Positions 26,303 to 35,278 are shown, numbered from the stretch's first letter. The stretch: DNA of 64,000 nt from Sediminibacterium roseum (GCF_009939005.1 NZ_JAACJS010000015.1:684325-748324); one strand, 5' to 3'. Numbers and translations: made by a program. The notes: generated from the sequence alone by a model not told the origin.

Positions 26303-27661
26303 TTATTTTCCGTTGTAAACAACGCGGTAGATCGTTCCTTTTGAATCTTCTGAAATATACAACGAACCATCGGGCCCCTGTGCCAGTCCGCACGGACGGT
26401 GCGCCGCACTGCGTGGTGTTACGCCCGATTCCATTCCTGTAAATCCGCTTGCAAACACCTCCCATTTTCCTGTTGGCTTTCCATTTTCAAATGGAACAAA
26501 CACCACATAATACCCTTCCTGCGGCAGGGGCGCGCGGTTCCATGAACCATGGAAGGCTACAAACGCGCCGTTCTTGTATTTTGCAGGAAACATATTGCCG
26601 GTATAGAACAACAGCCCGTTAGGCGCAAGGTGCGCGGGGAAGGCCATTACCGGGTCTATGTATTCTTTACTGCCTTCTTTTTTTCCGTCTCCGCCGTATT
26701 CCGGCGCAACAATTTTTTTCTTTTGTTCCGGGTCGTAATAAATATAGGGCCAGCCCGCATTGTCGCCTTTTTTCAAAACATACATGCACTCTGCTGGTTT
26801 CTCTGCGTTGTCGCGCTCGGTAAACAGATCCGGCCACAACACATGCAGGTCATCGCGCCCATGCTGCATTACGAAAAGCTGGTTGGTTTGTGTGTTCCAG
26901 TCGAGGCCCACCACATTCCTTAACCCGGTGGCAAACTTGATACCGTCGCTATATACCTGGTTGAGCTTGTCTGCCCTGAACTGCCAGATGCCGCCTGCAG
27001 AATCCAGGATGTTACAAGGCATCATTCCTTTGCTGCCCGGGCCGGGTTTTTCCTGGCACGAGTTGGAAAATGCGCCGATGTTTACATAGATATTTCCATC
27101 GTTATCCAGCGCAATCGATTTTGATTCGTGGTGATGGCGGTTCAGCAATCCTGAAATGATCTTCTCCCCTTTTGCATCGGCAATATTGCCCTGCGCATCC
27201 AGTTTGTAACGGTAAACATCGTTATCGGATGATGCATAGAGATAACCGTTCCTGATCGCGATGCCGGTGCCGTTGTAATTGGCGATGCCTGTTGTTTCAT
27301 CTGCTCTTCCGTCGCCGTTGCTGTCGTGCAGTTTCAAAATGCCCCTGCCTTCTGCGATCCTGCCATTCATCTTCACATAAATATCTCCCTGCTCAGTAAC
27401 CGCTATGTGACGCGCCCTTCCGATTCCGTCTGCCACTTTCAATGCTCCGAACCCTGCAGGGAGCTTCAATCCTGCATTGTCGGCATCCGGCTCAACGGCC
27501 GCAGGCTTTACAGGTTGGTTGTGATTGTACCTTTCGTGGGTGGACGCAGCCTTCTTTCCAGTTGCAACGTAGACATAATTTTTTTCCATGGGCTGTTGCG
27601 CACAGAGGGCATTGGCTGCAAACAATGATAAAAAAGATAAAGCAGGAAGCGTCCTTTTCAT
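26303..27661 (-). CDS. Periplasmic sugar dehydrogenase, six-bladed beta-propeller (sorbosone dehydrogenase-like)
   Basis: About 452 residues: signal peptide (MKRTLPALSFLSLFAANALCAQ) and a beta-propeller of the glucose/sorbosone dehydrogenase family. It has repeated blade motifs of the GDIYVKMNGRIAEGRGIL and LYISEDSKGTIYRVVY type, VVGLDWNTQTNQLFVMQHGRDDL (about 246-268) and a closing HRPCGLAQGPDG. Members often bind PQQ and oxidise sugars in the periplasm. I cannot see which sugar. The cytochrome c gene follows six bases downstream, a typical donor-acceptor pair. Confidence 0.83.
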   Translation of the reverse strand: MKRTLPALSFLSLFAANALCAQQPMEKNYVYVATGKKAASTHERYNHNQPVKPAAVEPDADNAGLKLPAGFGALKVADGIGRARHIAVTEQGDIYVKMNGRIAEGRGILKLHDSNGDGRADETTGIANYNGTGIAIRNGYLYASSDNDVYRYKLDAQGNIADAKGEKIISGLLNRHHHESKSIALDNDGNIYVNIGAFSNSCQEKPGPGSKGMMPCNILDSAGGIWQFRADKLNQVYSDGIKFATGLRNVVGLDWNTQTNQLFVMQHGRDDLHVLWPDLFTERDNAEKPAECMYVLKKGDNAGWPYIYYDPEQKKKIVAPEYGGDGKKEGSKEYIDPVMAFPAHLAPNGLLFYTGNMFPAKYKNGAFVAFHGSWNRAPLPQEGYYVVFVPFENGKPTGKWEVFASGFTGMESGVTPRSAAHRPCGLAQGPDGSLYISEDSKGTIYRVVYNGK

Positions 27662-27753
27662 AGAGGTGTCTGATTAGGGAATAAAAATAGCACAAACTCA
27701 CGACGCAAATCGCGTTCATCCATAAAAAACCCACAACTCCGATAGACTACCCC

Positions 27754-27761
27754 TAATTTTG
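27754..27761 (+). promoter_or_regulatory. Bacteroidota -7 promoter box TAATTTTG
   Basis: Exact TAnnTTTG match, 18 bases before ATG 27780. No clear -33 element. Confidence 0.5.
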
Positions 27762-27779
27762 CTTCTTAAATCATACAAA

Positions 27780-29012
27780 ATGCGGATCGGGTCAATATTA
27801 ATGGCATTGGTTTTATTGATGAACACGGCAATGGCGCAGGAACTGCAACAGGGCCCATGGTTTGGCAACCTTGCCAGGCCAGACGGACAGGTGATCCGTT
27901 TTCATTTTGATGTGAGGATGGAAAACAGGAAAACCGTTCTCTACATCATCAATGCCAATGAGCGGATAAAGATGGACAAGGTGCGCTACACGAAAGACTC
28001 GGTGTTTTTTGAGCTGCCTGTTTTTGAATCGGCATTCAAAGCAAGGAGAATTTCATCGCAACGCTGGGAGGGCGTCTGGACCAAAACAACTACGGCAGCC
28101 CCACTGGTAATGCCGTTTGTGGCAGAAACGCAGATGAGTGTTCAATCGCCCGCACTGAAACCTGCTGTGGCGGATGTAACGGGAAGATGGGCGGTTACAT
28201 TTACAAGAGAGAATGGTACTACAAGACCTGCCATTGGCGAGTGGCAGCAAAAGGGCAATACGCTTCGCGGAACTTTTTTAACGCCAACCGGCGATTACCG
28301 GTATTTATCCGGCGTGATCGATGGCGACAGCATGCGGCTCTCCACTTTTGATGGCGTACACGTGTTCCTGCTCACGGCAAAGATCAACAACGACCGGAGT
28401 GTGAGCGGCGGTACTTTTTATTCCGGGCCAACGGGAAAGGAAACATGGCAGGGCACGCGCAACGATACCGCAACGCTGCCCGATGTTGCATCCATGTATT
28501 TCAAAGACGGCGATGAAAAAGTAAATTTCAGGTTCCGCAACCTGGATAAGAAATGGGTCTCACTCGATGATCCGAAATTCAGGAACAAGGTGGTTGTGAT
28601 ACAGATCATGGGATCATGGTGTCCCAACTGTATGGACGAAACAGCTTTCCTGAGCGAATACTATAACCAAAACAAGGCACGTGGTGTAGAGGTGATCGCG
28701 CTTGCATACGAGTACTCAACCGATTTCGACAAGGCCAGGCAAAGCATCGAAAAATTCAGAAAACGTTTCAACGTAAAATATAGCATGCTTAATACGGGCG
28801 TTTCTGTTGGTGATACCTTGCGGACAGAAAAAACGCTGCCGCAATTCACAAGAATCAAATCGTTCCCTTCCACCATCATCCTCAACAAAAAACACCGCGT
28901 CGCCGCCATGAAAGCAGGATTTGAAGGGCCCGGCACCGGCGAACATTACGAGGCGATGAAAAAAGAGTTTGAAGAAACCATTGATAAACTGTTGCGACCA
29001 ATAAAACATTGA
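27780..29012 (+). CDS. TlpA-family thioredoxin-fold protein with long N-terminal beta domain
   Basis: About 410 residues. Signal peptide (MRIGSILMALVLLMNTAMAQ), a lipocalin-like or DUF-type beta domain (about 20-240), and a C-terminal TlpA domain with the redox motif GSWCPNC (about 280-286), which contains CxxC as CPNC instead of CGPC. The later cis-proline region SFPSTIIL is present. The different dipeptide suggests a different redox potential from the protein at 11824. A TTG start at 27759 is possible but would lie on the promoter box; I use ATG 27780. Confidence 0.83.
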   Translation: MRIGSILMALVLLMNTAMAQELQQGPWFGNLARPDGQVIRFHFDVRMENRKTVLYIINANERIKMDKVRYTKDSVFFELPVFESAFKARRISSQRWEGVWTKTTTAAPLVMPFVAETQMSVQSPALKPAVADVTGRWAVTFTRENGTTRPAIGEWQQKGNTLRGTFLTPTGDYRYLSGVIDGDSMRLSTFDGVHVFLLTAKINNDRSVSGGTFYSGPTGKETWQGTRNDTATLPDVASMYFKDGDEKVNFRFRNLDKKWVSLDDPKFRNKVVVIQIMGSWCPNCMDETAFLSEYYNQNKARGVEVIALAYEYSTDFDKARQSIEKFRKRFNVKYSMLNTGVSVGDTLRTEKTLPQFTRIKSFPSTIILNKKHRVAAMKAGFEGPGTGEHYEAMKKEFEETIDKLLRPIKH

Positions 29013-29071
29013 ACAAGGGCACCAACTTTCAACGATTCACTTTTTGTTGAGTGTTCTTCCATAATAAAAAC

Positions 29072-29102
29072 AAAAGACCGATGGCAATCATCGGTCTTTT
29101 TT
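29072..29102. terminator. Bidirectional terminator between convergent genes
   Basis: A perfect 12-bp stem (29072-29083 with 29089-29100), 5-base loop, T-run on the plus strand and A-rich flank on the left that gives a T-rich tract on the minus strand. It lies between the stop of the TlpA-like gene (29012) and that of the S9 peptidase (29125). Confidence 0.85.
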
Positions 29103-29124
29103 ATGCAATGGTATCGGGTCGGTG

Positions 29125-31542
29125 TTATTTTCCTTTCACATATTTATCCAGCCATTGTCCCTGCTCCCACAACATGTGCAGCAGGTTTTCTTTTCCGCGG
29201 TAGCTGTGCGCTTCGTAGGGAAGGAACACGAAACGAACCGTTCCGCCATTTCCTTTGATGGCCGCAAACAGGCGTTCGCTGTTGATGGGATAGGTACCGG
29301 TATTGTCGTCGGCTTCGCCATGTATCAGGAGGATCGGTGTTTTGATCTTGTCGGCATAGCTGAACGGGCTCATATCGTGGTACAGGTCTGGCGCCTGCCA
29401 ATAGGTTCTGTCTTCATTCTGAAAACCAAACGGCGTAAGTGTTCTGTTGTATGCGCCGCTTCTTGCAATACCGGCTTTGAACAGGTTGGTATGTGCGAGC
29501 AGGTTGGCCGTCATGAAGGCGCCATAGCTGTGTCCGCCTACAGCCATGCGGTTCTTATCGCCCACTCCCATGTCCGATAATTTTTTGATCGCCGCTTCGG
29601 CATTCAGCTGCAGTTGTTTAACAAAATCATCGTTTGGTTTTTTGTCGGGGCCTGAAGAAACGATCGGCATCTCGGCATTGTCCAGCACCGCATAACCCTG
29701 CGTAACATAAAAGATCGGCGATGCCCAGCTGATGGTTGTAAAACGATCTTTGCTGCCCCTGATCTGCGCGGCGTCTGCGGCCGAGTTGAATTCCCTCGGG
29801 TAGGCCCAGATCACAACGGGTAAGGGCCCGTCTTTGTCTTTGTTGTATCCTTTGGGAAGGTACAGGTCGCCTGTAAGGTCAACACCGTCTGCCCTTTTGT
29901 ATTTTACTTTCTCTTTTGTAACGCCTACGAGTGAAGGATACGGGTTTGCGAAATCCGTGATCGGTTTGTCTGCGATGCGCAGCACCAGGTTCTTGATATA
30001 ATAATTCGGAACGATGGTTTGTGATTCGCGGCGGGTGAGCAATACGAGTTTATCCGCATCTATCACATCTTCCACCACTTCAAACACACCTTCCTGGCAG
30101 CGCCAGATGATCTCGTTCTTTTTTGTTGCCAGGTCAAACTTGGCAAGGAAAGGGAGGTCTCCTTTTGCCGACGCGCCTGTGGTATTGTTCATCAGGATTT
30201 TTGTTCCGTTATCGGTTGTCTGGATAACCGGCCTGCCGAATTTGTTCCTGGTGGTTACTGGCGTACCCGGGTTGTTGTACGCATCGGTTGTATTGCGCTC
30301 CCACAGGGGTTCCATCGTGTTGGCAGCAGTATTGTACCGGCTCACACGGTTCATTTGTTTGGACCTCGAGATCTCTGTAACCAGCGCCAGCGATGCATCT
30401 CCCCAGCTTGTACCCGCATAACGCATTTTTGTTCTGAACAATTCTTTCGGCTCCGCCGTAAAAGGTGCACTCAATGTATACACCACATCGTGATACTCCA
30501 TTTGTTTCCTGATCAGCCCGCTGTCTAAAGGCATGGCCCATGTAATGGTTGCGGGCTCATCGTCTCTCCAGTCGAAGGCCCTTGGTACATTCTGCGTATT
30601 GTCGTATCCCGAAGGGGTTCCTTCCGAAGATGGCAGTTCTGCCAGCACCTTCACCACTTTACCCGTAAGGTCGGTGATGGCAACGGTTGATGGAAATCCA
30701 TTCGCCGTTACCAGGTAAGAAAAAGGCTTTTTGATGGTGCGTACCATCATGTATTTTTTATCGGGCGATAATACAACAGAGTTGATCAAACCCGGTTTGC
30801 CGATGCTGCTTTCCACCCCGTTCTTGTTCTGTACAAGTTGGGAAGTTGCATAGAACTCGAACAGCTGTTCATCATAAGGCGATTTGATCAGGTCCTGGAA
30901 AGTAGGGCTGGGCGCGGCTTTCCCGAGATTCTGCTGCACGGTTGGCCCCTTTGGTGTAATGGGTCTTCTGGGCGCATTGGTAGCCGACTGTGTGGTTGCC
31001 TTGTAAAAGATCGTATTGTCATCCACCCACAAAAAAGGAGCGCCCAATACCATGTTAACCGGCTGTTTGTTGATCTTCGTTGCTTTTTTTGTTGCGATGT
31101 CGATCACATACAGGTCTATCCTGCTCCCGGTTGCATTGGTGAACGCGATTTTTGTTTCAGAGGGGTTCCACACACCATTACCGGCCAGCAGCCCGGCGGG
31201 AAGCCCGGCTACAGCAAATTCCTTATCGGTCCTGATGTTCTTCAACCTGAAATTGTTGATGAATGTTTGCCTGCTCGGCGAAAAATTATTAGGGTTCAAA
31301 CGCATGCCCGCAATACGGTTCTCGGGCTGGCCGAGCTCCTCTACGGTTGGGTAAGAATTCCGTTCACTCAGCAACATCCACTCCGCTTTGCTGTCTACGC
31401 GCACGGATGGTGTTGGTTTTGCCAATAAAAGATCGGCGATCTCCCTGGGCGGGGCCTGGTAACCTACTGCATCCTGCGCGCGCAAATATGGGCACGACAA
31501 TAAAAGAAACAGCAGCGCTACAAACTGTGTTGTTTTTCTCAT
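29125..31542 (-). CDS. S9 family serine peptidase, glutamyl-endopeptidase-like (S9D)
   Basis: An 805-residue secreted peptidase with signal peptide MRKTTQFVALLFLLLSCPYLRAQ. A beta-propeller (about 30-530) precedes an alpha/beta hydrolase domain. The triad is visible: Ser in GGHSYGAFMT (about 669), Asp in HGEADDNTGTYP (about 742), His in YEAHSYRG (about 777). The stretch SGAYNRTLTPFGFQNEDRT is close to that of the plant chloroplast glutamyl endopeptidase group, so Glu-directed cleavage is a reasonable guess. A GH16 gene lies 31 bases upstream on the same strand. Confidence 0.9.
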   Translation of the reverse strand: MRKTTQFVALLFLLLSCPYLRAQDAVGYQAPPREIADLLLAKPTPSVRVDSKAEWMLLSERNSYPTVEELGQPENRIAGMRLNPNNFSPSRQTFINNFRLKNIRTDKEFAVAGLPAGLLAGNGVWNPSETKIAFTNATGSRIDLYVIDIATKKATKINKQPVNMVLGAPFLWVDDNTIFYKATTQSATNAPRRPITPKGPTVQQNLGKAAPSPTFQDLIKSPYDEQLFEFYATSQLVQNKNGVESSIGKPGLINSVVLSPDKKYMMVRTIKKPFSYLVTANGFPSTVAITDLTGKVVKVLAELPSSEGTPSGYDNTQNVPRAFDWRDDEPATITWAMPLDSGLIRKQMEYHDVVYTLSAPFTAEPKELFRTKMRYAGTSWGDASLALVTEISRSKQMNRVSRYNTAANTMEPLWERNTTDAYNNPGTPVTTRNKFGRPVIQTTDNGTKILMNNTTGASAKGDLPFLAKFDLATKKNEIIWRCQEGVFEVVEDVIDADKLVLLTRRESQTIVPNYYIKNLVLRIADKPITDFANPYPSLVGVTKEKVKYKRADGVDLTGDLYLPKGYNKDKDGPLPVVIWAYPREFNSAADAAQIRGSKDRFTTISWASPIFYVTQGYAVLDNAEMPIVSSGPDKKPNDDFVKQLQLNAEAAIKKLSDMGVGDKNRMAVGGHSYGAFMTANLLAHTNLFKAGIARSGAYNRTLTPFGFQNEDRTYWQAPDLYHDMSPFSYADKIKTPILLIHGEADDNTGTYPINSERLFAAIKGNGGTVRFVFLPYEAHSYRGKENLLHMLWEQGQWLDKYVKGK

Positions 31543-31573
31543 GTGATTGTTTTGGATAAAAAGATCTGAAATA

Positions 31574-32356
31574 TTACTGGTACACTCTTACATAATCAAC
31601 TTCCATCTTCAATGGAAAAATTGCATCGTTCACACCTTTCTGTCCGCCCCATCCACCGCCCACTGCAATGTTCAATATCAGGTGCATGGGTTTATCAAAG
31701 GGCCATGCGTCGCTGCCTGTATGTTCGTTCCTGAAACTGAAATATGGTTTTTCGTCGATGAGCATCGTAATGGTTTCCGCATCCCAGTCCAGTGAATACA
31801 CATGAAATGCCTCGCTGCAATCTGCCAGAAAGGTCTTCGCCGTTTTCTGTGTGCCGATGCTGTGGTAATATTTCTTTGTATGAACCGATGCATGGATCAT
31901 TCCCTGGTCGTAACCAACATGTTCCATGATATCGATCTCCCCATCGTTTGGCCATTTGAATGGTGTGGCCGAACCGAGCATCCATATGGCCGGCCAGCTT
32001 CCTACGCCTTTGGGAAGCCTGGCGCGTACATCAATACGTCCGTAGGTCCAGTCTCCCTTTCCCTTGGTAACAAGCCGCGCCGAAGAATATTGGTTTGTAC
32101 CTACCTGCTCTTTGAGCGCTTCGATCACCAACATACCGTTTTCAACACGCGCATTCCGCATTTGCCCATCGGTATAAAACTGCAGTTCCTGGTTGCCCCA
32201 TCCGTGGCCGCCAACATTGTACGACCATTTGGTTTGATCGGGAAGACCATTGCGGTCAAACTCATCGCTCCACACCAGTTTTCTTTTTTGCGTTGATTGG
32301 GAAAATACAAGCGCACAGGAGAAACAGGCAATGATAACAAGCGTGTGTTTTTTCAT
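31574..32356 (-). CDS. Secreted glycoside hydrolase family 16 (beta-glucanase/laminarinase type)
   Basis: About 260 residues: signal peptide (MKKHTLVIIACFSCALVFSQ) and a jelly-roll GH16 domain. The catalytic motif GEIDIMEHVG (about 135-144) holds the nucleophile and acid-base glutamates, preceded by GSWPAIWMLG and followed by WPFDKPMHLILNIAVGGGWGG. The pattern fits beta-1,3- or beta-1,3(4)-glucanases. A start at 32380 would add eight residues before the signal peptide; ATG 32356 is better. The neighbouring gene encodes a secreted peptidase. Confidence 0.92.
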   Translation of the reverse strand: MKKHTLVIIACFSCALVFSQSTQKRKLVWSDEFDRNGLPDQTKWSYNVGGHGWGNQELQFYTDGQMRNARVENGMLVIEALKEQVGTNQYSSARLVTKGKGDWTYGRIDVRARLPKGVGSWPAIWMLGSATPFKWPNDGEIDIMEHVGYDQGMIHASVHTKKYYHSIGTQKTAKTFLADCSEAFHVYSLDWDAETITMLIDEKPYFSFRNEHTGSDAWPFDKPMHLILNIAVGGGWGGQKGVNDAIFPLKMEVDYVRVYQ

Positions 32357-32434
32357 GGCAGACCTGGTTGGGGTTAGCAATATACAGACAAAAACCGCTG
32401 TTTATCAGCGTTACGGGCCGTTTGGAGAAAAAAA

Positions 32435-32466
32435 TTTGCCCATCCATGCAGATGCCTTTACTTTTG
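32435..32466 (+). promoter_or_regulatory. his operon promoter, TTTG - 20 bp - TACTTTTG
   Basis: TTTG at 32435-32438 and TACTTTTG at 32459-32466 match both Bacteroidota promoter elements with a 20-base spacer, the best promoter in the window. Transcription should start just before the leader peptide ATG at 32476. Confidence 0.75.
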
Positions 32467-32475
32467 TGTCCTGAT

Positions 32476-32526
32476 ATGAAAACATTTGCACACATCCACC
32501 ATCATCATTTCTTACCCCGGGGGTAG
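32476..32526 (+). CDS. hisL: His leader peptide with five His codons
   Basis: ATG 32476 opens a 16-residue peptide, MKTFAHIHHHHFLPRG, ending with TAG 32524-32526. Five of the codons are His, four in a row (32497-32508). It lies between the promoter and a U-tract hairpin, ahead of hisG. This is the layout of a his operon attenuator: a shortage of charged His-tRNA would stall the ribosome on the His run. The peptide is too short for ordinary gene finders. Confidence 0.92.
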   Translation: MKTFAHIHHHHFLPRG

Positions 32527-32570
32527 GCTGCTGGTGTTTTGTGCACAACGATAAAACATGAAGGCTTACC
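32511..32570 (+). promoter_or_regulatory. Competing hairpins of the his attenuator
   Basis: Region 1 (CTTACCCC, 32511-32518) can fold onto region 2 (32521-32527, GGGTAGG). Region 2 (GGTAGGCT, 32522-32529) can instead pair with region 3 (GGCTTACC, 32563-32570) over eight base pairs including two G-U wobbles. Region 3 is the 5' arm of the terminator. The leader stop codon TAG lies inside region 2, so a ribosome that finishes the peptide masks region 2 and the terminator forms. One stalled at the His codons masks region 1 and allows read-through. Read by eye, not energy-scored. Confidence 0.8.
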
Positions 32571-32589
32571 GATTTGGTAAGCCTTTTTT
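32561..32589 (+). terminator. Attenuator terminator of the his operon
   Basis: Perfect 10-bp stem (32561-32570 with 32576-32585), loop GATTT, and a T-run of six ending at 32589. It is 72 bases before the hisG ATG. Confidence 0.88.
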
Positions 32590-32604
32590 GTTGGGAACGG
32601 AGCG

Positions 32605-32645
32605 AATGATAATTAGGAATTAAGAATCAGGAATTATTAATTATT
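32605..32645. repeat. AT-rich low-complexity filler before hisG
   Basis: Between the attenuator and hisG lies a run built of near-copies of GGAATTA/GAATTA words. It has no open frame or hairpin of note. Similar word-repeat fillers occur elsewhere in the window (46829-46870 and 57070-57181). Confidence 0.4.
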
Positions 32646-32661
32646 CTTTATAAACAGGGAC

Positions 32662-33522
32662 ATGGATACAAAATTAAAATTAGCCATCCAGAAAAGCGGC
32701 CGGCTCTACGAAGATTCGATGCGGTTGCTGAAGGAATGCGGTATCGACATAAGCAACGGTGTAAACAAACTGAAAGCGGATGCCACCAATTTTCCGATTG
32801 AAGTGTATTTTCTGCGCGACGACGATATTCCGCAGTATGTGGAGGATGCCGTTGCCGATATTGGTTTTGTAGGAGAGAACGTGGTGTACGAAAAGAAAAA
32901 GAAAGTGGAAGTGATCGAAAAACTAGGCTTTGGAAAATGCCGGTTGAGTATCGCCGTAAACAAAAACGAAACCTACAACGATGTAAGTTCATTGGCCAAC
33001 AAAAAGATCGCCACAAGTTATCCTGTTATATTGGGTGATTTCCTGAAGGGTAAAAATATTGAAGCCGAGATCCACGAGATCAGTGGAAGCGTTGAGATAG
33101 CGCCGGGTATCGGGTTGGCCAACGCGATCTGCGACCTGGTAAGCAGCGGTTCTACTTTATTCATGAACGGTTTGAAAGAAACGGAAACCATCCTTCAATC
33201 GCAGGCCGTGCTGATCAGGAACCAGCAATTGCCCGTTGAAAAACTAAAGCTCATCGACAGGTTGCTGTTCCGCATTCAATCGGTAAAAAAAGCAAAGAAC
33301 AACAAATACATCCTGCTGAATGCACCCAACGAAAAACTGGACGAGATCATCGGCCTGTTACCCGGCATGAAAAGCCCGACCGTGCTCCCCCTCGCCGAAC
33401 AAGGCTGGAGCAGCGTTCACAGTGTTTTAAATGAAAACGAGTTCTGGGACATCATTGAACAACTGAAAGCCGCAGGCGCACAGGGCATATTGGTGGTTCC
33501 GATTGAAAAAATGATTGTTTGA
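32662..33522 (+). CDS. hisG: HisG, ATP phosphoribosyltransferase (long form)
   Basis: A 286-residue cytoplasmic enzyme for the first step of histidine synthesis. It starts LKLAIQKSGRLYEDSMRLLKECG, has the PRPP-binding region EIHEISGSVEIAPGIGLANAICDLVSSGSTL (about 136-166), and ends with the HisG C-terminal regulatory domain (about 215-286, SPTVLPLAEQGWSSVHSVLNE). The regulatory domain means it does not need HisZ and should be feedback inhibited by histidine. It is the first structural gene after the his attenuator. Confidence 0.97.
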   Translation: MDTKLKLAIQKSGRLYEDSMRLLKECGIDISNGVNKLKADATNFPIEVYFLRDDDIPQYVEDAVADIGFVGENVVYEKKKKVEVIEKLGFGKCRLSIAVNKNETYNDVSSLANKKIATSYPVILGDFLKGKNIEAEIHEISGSVEIAPGIGLANAICDLVSSGSTLFMNGLKETETILQSQAVLIRNQQLPVEKLKLIDRLLFRIQSVKKAKNNKYILLNAPNEKLDEIIGLLPGMKSPTVLPLAEQGWSSVHSVLNENEFWDIIEQLKAAGAQGILVVPIEKMIV

Positions 33523-33543
33523 TTTGTTCCCAATTAACCAGAT

Positions 33544-34815
33544 ATGAAGATCATCAAATATCCCGGCAGGGAAACCTGGCAAGAAATACTGCAACGCCCT
33601 GCCATCGATAACAGCTTGCTGCAGGAAAAAGTGCGCGCCGTTATGAGCGAGGTAAAAAGAAACGGCGACGATGCGGTGAAAAAATTTACACAACAATTCG
33701 ATGGCGTTTCTCTTTCGCATCTTAGTGTTCCACCTGATGAGATCAACGAAGCGGCCGCATCTATCTCTCCGGCGTTGAAATCCGCGATTGAACAGGCGGC
33801 AGCAAACATCCGTTTGTTCCATGAAAAACAATTGGCAGCTGTTGAAGTCATCGAAACAATGCCGGGCATCAGCTGCTGGCGCAAAAGCATCGGCATTGAA
33901 AAAGTAGGGCTGTACATTCCCGGCGGAACAGCGCCTTTGTTTTCCACGATATTGATGTTGGGCATTCCTGCAAAGATCGCAGGTTGCAAAGAGATCGTTT
34001 TGTGCTCGCCACCGGGCAAGGATGGCAAACTCCATCCCGCAATCCTGTTTGCCGCGCAACTTACCGGTATCACGGCTGTTTACAGGATCGGTGGTGTGCA
34101 GGCGATCGCCGCGATGGCTTATGGAACAGCAACCGTACCGCAGGTATACAAAATTTTCGGGCCGGGTAATCAATTCGTCACCTGCGCAAAACAACTTGTT
34201 CAGCAGGAAGGAACCGCGATCGATATGCCGGCAGGGCCAAGCGAAGTATGCGTGCTCGCCGATGATACAGCCGATGCCTCTTTCATTGCCGCCGACCTGT
34301 TGAGCCAGGCAGAGCACGGCGCAGACAGCCAGGTGTTGCTCGTGGCCACCAGCGAAACGCTTGTTTCCAAAGTGCAGCAGCAACTGGAGGAACAGCTTGC
34401 CGTTTTGCCAAGAAAAGAGTTCGCCGCAAAAGCATTGGAGAACAGTGCGGCCATCGTATTAAAAAACATGGATGAGGCCATCGAACTGGTGAATGCCTAT
34501 GCAGCAGAGCACCTGATCCTTTCGTGCGCAAACGATGAATCGGTTGCAGAAAAGATCACCAATGCGGGCTCGGTTTTCCTTGGGCACTATTCACCCGAAA
34601 GCGCCGGCGACTACGCGAGCGGCACCAATCATACCTTGCCCACCAACGGCTTTGCAAAAGCCTATAGCGGTGTGAGTGTAGACAGCTTTGTTAAAAAAAT
34701 AACGTACCAGAAATTATCAAAACAAGGGTTGCAACAGATCGCATCAACCGTAACCCTGATGGCGGAAGCGGAAGGGCTGGAGGCACACGCAAATGCTGTA
34801 CGCATCCGCCTGTAA
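33544..34815 (+). CDS. hisD: HisD, histidinol dehydrogenase
   Basis: A 423-residue Zn enzyme for the last two oxidations of histidine synthesis. It shows GGTAPLFSTILMLGIPA (about 123-139), GGVQAIAAMAYGT, FGPGNQFVTCAKQLVQ (about 205-220), the catalytic Glu-His pair in AYAAEHLILS (about 319-328), and the Zn-site end YASGTNHTLPTNGFAKAYSG. It begins 21 bases after hisG. Confidence 0.97.
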   Translation: MKIIKYPGRETWQEILQRPAIDNSLLQEKVRAVMSEVKRNGDDAVKKFTQQFDGVSLSHLSVPPDEINEAAASISPALKSAIEQAAANIRLFHEKQLAAVEVIETMPGISCWRKSIGIEKVGLYIPGGTAPLFSTILMLGIPAKIAGCKEIVLCSPPGKDGKLHPAILFAAQLTGITAVYRIGGVQAIAAMAYGTATVPQVYKIFGPGNQFVTCAKQLVQQEGTAIDMPAGPSEVCVLADDTADASFIAADLLSQAEHGADSQVLLVATSETLVSKVQQQLEEQLAVLPRKEFAAKALENSAAIVLKNMDEAIELVNAYAAEHLILSCANDESVAEKITNAGSVFLGHYSPESAGDYASGTNHTLPTNGFAKAYSGVSVDSFVKKITYQKLSKQGLQQIASTVTLMAEAEGLEAHANAVRIRL

Positions 34816-34825
34816 AACCTGGCTT

Positions 34826-35251
34826 ATGAAAACATATACTTACCAACTCATCCCGGCAGGCGAGATCTTCAGCATCGTTCCGCTGCTCAGGATACTCAAC
34901 GACAAAATTCCCGAAGAAGTATTGCGTGAGCGCGTCGGAGAAATGGTGCAGCGCGGTTATGAATGCCTGGGTGTATTCGACAACCAAAAACTCATCGGGA
35001 TCTGCGGCATGTGGATACTCACCAAATATTATGTCGGCCGCCACATCGAGCCCGACAACGTGATGATACTGCCCGAATACCGCGGCGAGGGCCTTGGTGA
35101 AAAAATGATGGAATGGGTACACGAATATGGGAGATCAAAAGGCTGCATCGCTGCGGAACTGAATTGTTATACGGCAAATACCGCCGGGCAAAAATTCTGG
35201 ATGAACCAGGGCTACAGGATCGTCGGTTTTCATTTCCAGAGAAGTTTGTAA
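34826..35251 (+). CDS. GNAT-family N-acetyltransferase within the his operon
   Basis: A 141-residue GNAT. The acetyl-CoA loop is MILPEYRGEGLGEKMMEW (about 80-97, with R-G-x-G-L-G), and the C-terminal half shows CYTANTAGQKFWMNQGYRIVGFHF. The substrate is unknown. ATG 34826 lies ten bases after the hisD stop, and hisC starts 27 bases after this gene, so the acetyltransferase is a full member of the operon. A longer start at 34793 would overlap hisD and is not needed. It has no known role in histidine synthesis. Confidence 0.87.
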   Translation: MKTYTYQLIPAGEIFSIVPLLRILNDKIPEEVLRERVGEMVQRGYECLGVFDNQKLIGICGMWILTKYYVGRHIEPDNVMILPEYRGEGLGEKMMEWVHEYGRSKGCIAAELNCYTANTAGQKFWMNQGYRIVGFHFQRSL

Positions 35252-35278
35252 AATCATTTATCAAAAATTGGAATAAAA

